From positions 35,256,620 through 35,320,619 of the forward strand of contig NC_084887.1 of NCBI RefSeq assembly GCF_958979055.1: DNA of 64,000 nucleotides, written 5' to 3'. Position numbers and translations under genes: made by a program. Below the pieces are notes generated by a model. That model searched no databases. It was not told the DNA's origin and saw only the letters and a list, made by a program, of their open reading frames with translations. Origin of the DNA: Alnus glutinosa. Its lineage: Eukaryota; Streptophyta; Magnoliopsida; Fagales; Betulaceae. Of this stretch, positions 56,171 to 64,000 are shown piece by piece. Every line of letters begins with the position of its first letter. Positions within the stretch are counted from its first letter, which is position 1.

Positions 56171-57576
56171 ACTGCAAGTCGTGAAAATCCTCCTTTGCTT
56201 CCTTGAAGACTTGATTAAGATGGGTGAAAGGGCCTCCATACGCAATAGTTAGAATCTAATGGACATTCAAAATATTTTTCTTTCCTACGTGGGACTTTTG
56301 TTTTAAGGTTTATATATCCATTATCTATTTATCTCCATGCATGATAAATATAACTTTCAAAAATTATGTATGTCATATTTATATCTTTATTTTTATTTTG
56401 AAAATCTTTGCAAGTACACCGTACCTTATTGTGGGGATCTTTTCTTGTTATATGTTTCTTTTTAAAAATAATAATGACTAAAAAAAGAAAAGAAATATGA
56501 AATTACATAAAGTAGCCAAGGAAAAAGAACTTTCCGATGTTTTGTCAAGGGATACCAATGAAAAGCTTCACATTATTTTGATACTTATTTTTTTTGCAAA
56601 AGATTTGATATCCCTAACATTTTTCTTTGCTTAATGCTTTTTGCATTAAATAACTAATTAAACGCTGCGGCATGCCTTATGAGTTAATTGTCATTGGCTC
56701 TATCATGAAACAATCATGTTTTTCTTTTTACACAAATATCCAATCATGCAATTCTAATCACTCATATGAATTGAATGAATCGTGAAATGGAATCTTAAGG
56801 GAAGCCCCCATTCGTTCGATAGCTAGCTCAGCTGCATGCGGCGTCTGCATGCAGGAACTGACTTCCTTTTGTAATGGCCTTGTCCAACCTGGTGCATAAT
56901 TAAGCCCATTTCTTGAGTTCGAAACTGGGAATTAAATGTTGTTTGTATTTTTAGCAGTTTCCTTTTTAATAAACAGTTGAATGTAAATAACTATCCTTCT
57001 TTTCCTTCAGCATTCTGTGGAAAGTCTTTTGCAGTTTTTATGGGATCATAAAATATATCAACAATTGCTAAATATGAAAATATGAAGATATGTTTTGATC
57101 CTGGTTGGAGCCAACAGTCTCCCGGCCGGTGATAAGATTAGGATTTGCTAGTATTAATGTTATCTTATTTCACATTGTTAAGTCTATTTAATATTTATGG
57201 ACTCAGTTGAGATCAATAAAGTATGCTGAAAATTTATAAACTACAACTTCCTTATCGTAAGCTTCAAGTTTCCTCTTAAGAACCTACCCCAAATAAATCC
57301 ATTACGCGCTTGAAATTCGAGCACTTAACAAGATATTTTTCATGGAAAATCCATCTCACGAGCTCCTTGAAATTTCATTGAGAAAATTTTATCCACAAAA
57401 TTTCAGACTTGAACTCTTTTTGTTTTTTTGTTAGTTCTCATTCTTCCCTCCTCGATCTTCTCAAAATATTCTTGGCTTAAATTGATTTGTATACAAACTG
57501 CACGCTTCATCATAAATAATTACATTCTCTCTCTTCACAATTAAGTTAATCAAGCTTATGTCTAAGATTTTACTTA
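56171..57576. other. Intergenic DNA upstream of the MYB gene
   Basis: AT-rich with no gene recognised. About 56171-56230 may be the decayed linker preceding the RNase H domain. A CATGCGGCGTCTGCATGCAGG palindromic stretch lies near 56836-56856; significance unknown. Confidence 0.35.
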
Positions 57577-57723
57577 GAGTAATGCCACATATTACACCTT
57601 TATGCCACTTTCATCTCACTGAATTCATATGACGGTATCCATTAGTCTTTTTTTTTTAACAATAGCTAATGAACACTATTACATTAGCCCAATAAAATGG
57701 GGGTGTTGTGTGTAGCATTACTC
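57577..57723. mobile_element. MULE-like MITE, GAGTAATGC ends
   Basis: 147 bp, starting GAGTAATGCCACATATTACACC and ending GGTGTTGTGTGTAGCATTACTC in inverted orientation. The ends are similar to the GAGTAATGATT family, but the interior differs. No clear target duplication. About 1 kb upstream of the MYB gene. Confidence 0.6.
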
Positions 57724-58390
57724 TTTTAATCCTAACATTAGCTGACATTATATGTATATGAATGTATAATTAAATATCAAAAGAGGTGGACTGATTACAG
57801 CAACCTAAATGAGCTTGCACTCACAAGAGACTCATTGTTTTCAAATTATTAGACATTCTTGTAGAGTTTTTTTTTTTTGCCCTCTCTTTGAAAGAAAATG
57901 TGATGAATTCTGAGACCAAGGGCTGATTTCAGTGGCATGTGAAGTTGGACCCAATTGATGATAGAGAAATGTTATATACTCTACCCAATTACATCTTCAT
58001 TTCATTGACATGACGTGACAATATCATCAATTATTGAATGTTTTTTTTAGTAAGGACAGATCTGAAGACTAATGAGCAATATTAAATCAGTCGAGTGAGA
58101 TGAGAAGTGTAGTATATATCATATCGTAGTACGCTAATTACATGATGGATATCATATCGTAGGTAGGAAGCTTCATTGTATTGACTGGACTACGCACACA
58201 AGAGATATTGCTCAGAGCATGGAAATTGCATCATTCACTTGCTTTTAATTTTAAAGAAGCAATCTTTTTTTTTTGCTTGTCAGACTGGGGTAATCGGTAT
58301 CAAACTATCAATTAATGTTTACTTGATTGAAACTTAACTAAATAATTCACCCAATTTGAACCTGAAATAGAGTGCTATTGGAGCCAATTG

Positions 58391-58393
58391 CAT

Positions 58394-58448
<55 letters not shown>
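58391..58448 (+). repeat. GT/GA compound microsatellite
   Basis: (GT)n followed by (GA)n about 260-320 bases before the MYB start codon. A second pure (CT)n tract of about 45 bases lies at 58648-58693, in the likely 5' leader of the MYB gene. Confidence 0.85.
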
Positions 58449-58451
<3 letters not shown>

Positions 58452-58643
58452 CTTGCATTATTTTGTGATGTCATGTCAAACTGTTTTTTGAAGAAGATGA
58501 GAATAATCATGCAATTGTGGTTAATTGAGAGCCAAATTGCATGCTTTTCTTGCCTCCTCATTTGTTAAACGCTTCCATTCATCTTTTAAAATGAAGCTGC
58601 CAAGGTTTGCAATTGCATCACCATTACATAATTAATACCTTCA

Positions 58644-58695
<52 letters not shown>

Positions 58696-58711
58696 CCATT
58701 ACCTGCTTTCA

Positions 58712-60456
58712 ATGGGAAGACCACCTTGTTGTGACAAATCCAACGTCAAGAGGGGCCTCTGGACTGCCGAGGAGGACGCAAAAATACTTGCACATGTATC
58801 CAACCATGGGATTGGAAATTGGACCTTGGTTCCCAGGAAAGCAGGTCTTGATGATTCTTTCTTTTCAACATGCCACTTATTTTGTTTTATTTTATATATA
58901 TATATTATTGTTTGTAAGGTGTACTTAATTGCTAGATCGATGAATATGGGTTGAGTAAAACTCAATGTTTGCATGAGGTTATGTACAGGACTCAATCGAT
59001 GTGGGAAGAGCTGCAGGCTTAGGTGGACTAATTACCTCAAGCCTGACCTCAAGCATGATAGCTTCACACCTCAAGAAGAAGAGCTCATTATAAACCTTCA
59101 CAAAGCTATAGGGAGCAGGTGGGTTTCCCAATGTGACTTTTTTTTCCTCTTTTTAAAAACAATTGCAGTTGTAGTTAAGTTTCTGAGCTAATTTCCAAAC
59201 TTATGCTCCGTTTATTTGGGCGTAAAGTATTTTTAGTATTTTTTAGTGTTTGGTGCAACCGAAAAATGATGGTAAAAAAATATTATTTTCAATTTGATTG
59301 AAAAACTTCTTTAATTTTTGGAAAACGATTTACAGTTTTAAAAACTGTAAATCTTTTTCTGAATTTAAACTCTTCATTCTTGCATGCACGTATGTGGAAA
59401 TTCTCCACCGCTAGACATTGGAATTTGTTGATGGCTCGAATTTGCACCAAAGGTTTCTAAATTTTGGGACCCGGACACCGGAATCCAATGACACTGGCTG
59501 TCGGAATCTAGCCACTGTTGCCGGAATCCGGCCAGCCACTGTTGGAATCTAACAATTTGTGCCGGAATCTAGCAATCGTTGCCAGATTCTAGTGATTCTG
59601 GCCTAAATTTGGCCATTTGGGCCAGATTCCGGTGAATCTGGCCAACACAGCCTGATTCTAGCCACAATCGCTAGAATTTTGTAAATGTGATTTTTTGCCG
59701 TTGGTAATTTTTTTGTATGAGACAAACACCGAAAAATATTTTCAAGAAAATCATTTTAAAAAAAAATAATAATAATTTCGTTGAAAACATTTTACGACCG
59801 AAAATATTTTACGGCGAAACAAAAGAGCATTAAAAATGAACTGAAAAGTCTGGAATTGTTGATTATAACATGCCTTCGCAAATTCCCATCTCCAACAGAT
59901 TTGTTTTGTCAAATCTTGAATTTCTTTCAACTGATTTTGCTTTAGAGCAGATTTTGAAGGTACGTAAGGCTTAAGCTTCTCATGAAAGTTTAATATCTGG
60001 GGCGCTGCACAGAAATGAAAGTGGGGAAAAGGACTAGTTTTGATGTTTTTTATTACTGAGGCAGCAGGGATAGAGCCAGCATTTGAGATTTGGGAGGCAA
60101 AATTTAAATAAAAAAAATTGGAGGGTAAAATTACAAAAAAAAAAATAATTAGGAATAAAATTTAAATTTATGTTTTTTAGGGAATTTTTTTTTTTTTTTT
60201 CCCAAGTTCTAACCTAGCTCCGCTCCCGGACGTAGCCACAAACCTAATGTACATCCGAAGTCACTTATTCGGAGTTTACCTGACAGGGATGGTAGTGATA
60301 TGCAAAGTAATGTTCCCTTTACCAGTTTACACACGTGCCTCATTTTGCTTATGAGGCGATCTCGTGTCACCTAAGTCTTAGAAGATCTTAACATACATAA
60401 CTTCTTTCTGTACAACTGTCTTAACAGTCTGTATTCAGTTACCAGTGCAATTACAA

Positions 60457-60487
<31 letters not shown>

Positions 60488-61336
60488 AATACAAACAGAA
60501 TTGCCATGTGGTGCAGGTGGTCTCTAATTGCAAAACAAATACCTGGAAGAACAGATAATGATGTCAAAAACTACTGGAACACCAAGCTGAGGAAGAAGCT
60601 TTCCAAAATGGGAATAGATCCAGTTACCCATAAGCCATTTTCACAGATCCTTTCTGATTATGGAAACATTAGTGGCCTCCAAAACAGTACTGGAAGCCAT
60701 GGATCTCTCAATAAAAACATAAACTACGTAGAACCCTCTTCAGTCCTCCTCACAGGATCATTTCCGAATCCTGACACGATGATCAGAAGGCCTAAGGCAG
60801 AGCAGGTTTATGATAACATCTCGAATGAAAACATTGCCTCATGGGACTGCCCATCTCAGTTTCATGTCATTAACCAATTTGAGACCATCCAGCCACAGTT
60901 CTTTAGTGAAGCTACCTCTTCATCCTGTTCATCATCTTCTTCTAACGTTACACAATCATCTCAAGCGCAAATTCTGCCATCTTCTTCCTTCAATTGTAAT
61001 GAGTTTCTCCTCAGTGACCCTCTCCCGTTCCCGGGCTTTCAGCAACACCAAGATCGCCATTTCCAGGGAGTGATTATGTCATCAACCAACTCTTCAACTT
61101 TAGCACAAACAGTACTCCAGCTAGACTTTGCCAGTGAAAATGACTGTGCCTTCAATCAAATTAGTCAAGAGGGCGGTCTTGGTCTTGAGAGTGCATTTGA
61201 TTTTGGAGGTCAAACAAACCAGAGGTCAGAAACTTCATCTTCCATGACTTCATTTGTGGATGCTATTCTGGACAAGGACAGCGAGATGCGGGCAGAATTT
61301 CCAGATATTTTAGATGGGTCTTTTGATTTATTCTAA
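58712..61336 (+). CDS. R2R3-MYB transcription factor, MYB35/TDF1 type
   Basis: Exons at 58712-58844 (133 bp), 58989-59118 (130 bp) and 60517-61336 (820 bp), the standard R2R3-MYB pattern, giving 360 aa. It starts [21 protein letters not shown]2 spans about 14-61 and R3 about 67-112 with the usual Trp spacing (the first R3 Trp is replaced by Phe in DSFTPQEEE, as is common). The segment [20 protein letters not shown] after R3 and the overall N-terminus resemble Arabidopsis MYB35/TDF1, which controls tapetum development and pollen formation; the exact orthology is from memory. The Ser/Gln-rich C-terminal half ends in an acidic, hydrophobic stretch ([16 protein letters not shown]) suited to activation. 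The bHLH-binding motif of R3 is not present. Intron 2 is 1.4 kb and contains a transposon (59203-59832). Confidence 0.92.
59203..59832. mobile_element. TIR element with CCGGAATC internal repeats, copy 2, in MYB intron 2
   Basis: Starts CTCCGTTTATTTGGGCGTAAAG and ends ATTTTACGGCGAAACAAAAGAG, an imperfect inverted repeat. The centre (about 59410-59660) is made of degenerate repeats around GCCGGAATC and CCAGATTC. It is in the opposite orientation to copy 1 at 4978-5625. It accounts for nearly half of the intron. Confidence 0.65.
60454..60488 (+). repeat. CT microsatellite before MYB exon 3
   Basis: (CT)n tract ending about 30 bases before the acceptor AG at 60515-60516, where it can serve as an extended polypyrimidine tract. 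Confidence 0.7.
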
Positions 61337-61677
61337 GTACGTACCCTGTACCATTTTCTGCTATATATACTGGTTCAAAATAATGGCAATTTAAGGTAAC
61401 AATGGGTACCTAGTTTCACGGATGTAGTACGCTAGCTGAACAATATAGAGATCGCCTGTGATTATCTACACAGCAGTACCGTACGTGTGTGTTCCGTCAA
61501 TGAGTATTATTATTGGTTTTATGTTTCTGGTGATCCTAAATTATAGCCACAAGTCAAGTTTTCCTACAAATTTGAGTTGAAATGAAAATTTGTTATTAAA
61601 ATAGTTTGCGTTTTTCACGTGTTTCTCAAACTCCGTTTGAGAGAAAACTTTTCCTTAAAAAAGGAAAAAGAAAAATT
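61337..61677. other. 3' flank of the MYB gene
   Basis: Probable 3' untranslated region followed by AT-rich DNA; no further feature recognised. Confidence 0.4.
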
Positions 61678-62120
61678 TCACTTTAACATCCCTAAATTGT
61701 CACAACTTTTACAATGTCTTTCCTAAAGTTCAATTTTTCTCAATTTAATGTATCAATCTTTCAATTATATGCAATGTCACCCATCCGTGAAGATTTTTCG
61801 TTAAATCCCATAAAAATTTTCAAGATACCCCAATTTTTTTTTAAAAAAAGAATATATTTAATTTTTTGCAAAGATTGAGGTATGAGTATTTTTGCAAATA
61901 CTGTTAAATCCTGACCAACGCCTTAATTGGTAATCCTTGCATTTTATTTTTTCCTAAAACAAATGGAGGCCGGTATTTTAAAAATTTTGACACCACTCAA
62001 TTAAGATTTAACAGAAAATCCTAATAAAGAGGTGACATTACCACCAATTAAAAGATGAATTTACTAAATTGAAAGAAATTGAACTTTAGAGGAGACATTG
62101 CAAAAATAGTGATAACTTAA
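61678..62120. mobile_element. Long-arm hairpin MITE downstream of the MYB gene
   Basis: The two halves are inverted copies: left TTTACAATGTCTTTCCTAAAGTTCAATTT.., right AATTGAACTTTAG.GGAGACATTGCAAAA, with further matching arms (AATGTCACC / GGTGACATT). Non-coding, about 440 bp. Similar AT-rich repeats lie at 3740-4150 and 9960-10205. Boundaries approximate. Confidence 0.6.
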
Positions 62121-62399
62121 AAAAAAAAAAAAGAAAAAAAAAGAAAAGAGGATAATATTTTATTGACACCACAAGTTCAACCGGATAATCAGCTAAATTC
62201 TAAAATCCCATCGTCAACCGCTTCGTCCAGTTGTATCAATCTTGTACCTCTCTCTCCAACAAACTCTAGAAATTTCGATAGAGGACTAACCTCAAACAAA
62301 CAAACAAAAAAAAGTCAAAAAGTCCAAGACAAGAAACCGTTATGTTAGTTAAGAAAGAAAGAAACAAATCAAGAGATTGAGAGAGAGAGAGAGAGAGAG

Positions 62400-62711
62400 A
62401 TGACAACATTGCAGAGATCAAATGTGTCATTCCGGCGGCAGGGCTCTTCGGGGCGCATTTGGCACGACCCACTTCGGGTGATGGAGGCAAAGACGAGCAC
62501 CGTGAACTTGACATCCCGGACCCAGCAAAGAGAAGTGGATCAACACCTCCAATTCCAAGACTATAAAAGAGAGGAAGATAAGGGGATTGCTTATTCGCAT
62601 CCACCAAACTGGAGAACGAGGGATCAAGGATGTTCAAAGCCCAGAAGGAAGGATCAAGGATGTTCTTTCTGTGTCCTCTTTGGGCGATGCATCGGATCTC
62701 CTAAAGCCTAG
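62400..62711 (+). CDS. Small MASS-like (MAPK-substrate family) protein
   Basis: A single-exon 103-aa frame. The N-terminus LQRSNVSFRRQGSSGRIWHD closely resembles the conserved start of the small plant proteins typified by At1g80180/At1g15400 (MAPK substrates in the stomatal lineage), and the C-terminus CSFCVLFGRC fits their Cys-Phe-Cys ending; both comparisons are from memory. Between them the sequence is poorly conserved and contains a short tandem repeat (RDQGCS and KDQGCS, DNA period about 30 near 62620-62665). Only one Ser-Pro (GSPKA) is available as a MAPK site, fewer than expected. The (GA)n tract at 62379-62400 lies directly before the ATG. It may be a diverged member or a decaying copy. 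Confidence 0.6.
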   Translation: MTTLQRSNVSFRRQGSSGRIWHDPLRVMEAKTSTVNLTSRTQQREVDQHLQFQDYKREEDKGIAYSHPPNWRTRDQGCSKPRRKDQGCSFCVLFGRCIGSPKA

Positions 62712-62857
62712 CTAGCTAGCTAGGACCTTCCGCCCAGTTTTATTATTTCCTTTCTACAAGCATCTGTGCAGATTCTGTGTATCATTTTTCTCTTTTTAAT
62801 TTGTTTATTTGTTTATTTTTGTTTTCTTTTCCCTAGCTAGCTCGTAATCGATTTTTT

Positions 62858-63197
62858 AGGGAAAAGTAAATTTACCTTCTTTCACTATCAAGTAATTTAC
62901 AATATCTCTTGAACTTATGCAATGTCCCTCAAACTATCATTGAAATTGCAATGTTTTTTTTTTTTTTTTTCACAAAAAAAAAAAAAAAAAAAATTATGCT
63001 CCTCCACCCTAACAACTTTTTCGCTTTGTTCTTTTTTTTTCTTTTTTTATCACGACTAATTTTTGTTTTTTTTTTTCACAAAATGAGACATTGCAACTTC
63101 AAAGATAGCTTGAGGGGATATTGCATAAATTAAAAGTTCAAAAACATTATAAATTACTTAATAATTTAGAGGGGTAAATGTACTTTTCTCTTCTCGA
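62858..63197. mobile_element. Hairpin MITE, AAAAGTAAATTTACC ends
   Basis: Left end AAAAGTAAATTTACC.TCTTT; the right end in complement is AAAAGTACATTTACCCCTCT. Arms continue through AAGTAATTTA.AAT and TTGAACTT and meet around poly-T/poly-A runs in the middle. About 340 bp, non-coding. Confidence 0.6.
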
Positions 63198-64000
63198 TCT
63201 CCACTTTGATTTCCCTTTCCAGGGAAAAAACACAATAAAAAATCATGTTATTACCTGTGGATGAATAATGAAATTCTTTGGTGAGAGGTGTTCATTTCAT
63301 GCCTACGATTCATGTAGTGTATAGCATTTTTTTTTTTTCATATATTCTTTCTCGTTTTCTTTTGTTTTCCATATAAACAAGTTGCCAGGAATTTTTTTTT
63401 ATTATTATTCGTGTCATCTAATATTTTTTTTTTTTTTTTTGAAACTGTATCATCTAATGATTGATCACATAATTAAGCAAAGTAAACTTTTTTGGTATGT
63501 GGTTAAACTTTAAAAAAACAAAAATTTTCCAAAAGAATTAAAGAAGAATCCAATGTTTTTACAAAAACTTTTTTTTTTTTTTTTTTTCCCTGTGTCGCCT
63601 ATTTAATGAATAGTTAGTTAATGTAACACTGTTTTGTGTTGTGGTTAAACTTAAAAAGAAAAAAAAAACTTAATCAGCCCCCCAAAAAAAAGGGAACAAA
63701 TATTGCTCCAAAAGGTCCCTACAGTTTCATCTTTCATCAAATCATTATTTAAAGTTTAAAATTTATCAAATTACTCCCAAAGGTTTTCATGACTCCCCCA
63801 TACTCGGTTTGTTAACTTTTGAATGGTAAAGAGTAACACATGGCCATCAAACCATAACTAACTAAAAAAAAACCTCTAATTTTTTTTTTTTTAAATGGAA
63901 TAAAAAATAAAAAATCCTCTATTGTAAGAGGAGGTTGTTGCATGGCGATAGCCGCGATACCCTCTGTTGTAAGAGACTAGTGGCTACTTAGCCACCCCAT
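63198..64000. other. Terminal AT-rich intergenic DNA
   Basis: Homopolymer T runs (63329-63338, 63425-63440, 63572-63587) and an AT-rich background. About 63705-63990 has words such as CTACAGTTTCATC and AAATTACTCCC that resemble MITE arms, but the window ends before a partner arm is complete. No gene. Confidence 0.35.

Noticed and set aside
62266-62637. 123-codon minus-strand frame opposite the MASS-like gene
   Set aside because: Antisense shadow. The plus-strand frame has conserved family ends, while this one consists of Ser/Leu runs from the GA repeat.
1-64000. CRISPR array, operon, riboswitch or other prokaryotic system
   Set aside because: Short tandem repeats present are microsatellites or transposon parts. 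Genes have introns and belong to plant families, so no such system is supported.

Overview
This is a 64-kb piece of an AT-rich plant nuclear genome. Evidence for a plant: the genes contain introns and belong to plant-only families (an R2R3-MYB, an AGC-VIII kinase with the DFD signature, a thaumatin-like protein, AAA-ATPases of the At3g28580 type). The spaces between genes hold Cassandra TRIM, MULE- and hAT-type MITEs and poly(A) retroposons. Gene style and spacing suggest a eudicot; I cannot name the species.

Layout. (1) 0-20 kb: a tandem array of three intronless BCS1-like AAA-ATPase genes, all on the minus strand (899-2353, 8195-9646, 15884-17365), spaced about 6 kb apart by transposon-filled DNA. 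A decayed 3' remnant of a fourth, more divergent relative lies at 19.3-19.7 kb, and a decayed nuclear copy of the mitochondrial ribosomal protein gene rps14 at 19.9-20.2 kb. (2) 22-28 kb: a nest of MITEs, then a two-exon thaumatin-like (PR-5) gene on the minus strand (25503-26709). (3) 29.5-31.8 kb: a two-exon D6PK-like AGC-VIII protein kinase. (4) 36-53 kb: a recent direct segmental duplication. Two units (36061-46090 and 46091-53138) each carry an eight-exon prolyl 4-hydroxylase gene with a C-terminal ShKT domain. The downstream copy is intact (319 aa). The upstream copy has lost part of exon 1 and received a Cassandra TRIM, a solo LTR, a roughly 0.87-kb retroposon and a roughly 1.2-kb TIR element, while the downstream unit keeps the empty sites and gained only a 143-bp MITE. 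(5) 53-56 kb: two non-autonomous hAT-type elements with perfect 8-bp target duplications, then a broken RNase H domain of non-LTR type. (6) 58.7-61.3 kb: a three-exon R2R3-MYB of the MYB35/TDF1 (tapetum regulator) type. (7) 62.4-62.7 kb: a small ORF starting like the plant MAPK-substrate (MASS, At1g80180-like) family.

The genes do not form a functional cluster; they are independent plant loci in a repeat-rich region. The most informative part is the prolyl 4-hydroxylase duplication. Because one unit preserves pre-insertion sites, the other unit's insertions can be ordered relative to the duplication, and one daughter gene appears to be losing its secretory N-terminus. No CRISPR, operon or prokaryotic feature is present and I saw no tRNA gene; the only rRNA-like sequence is the 5S-derived part of the Cassandra LTRs.
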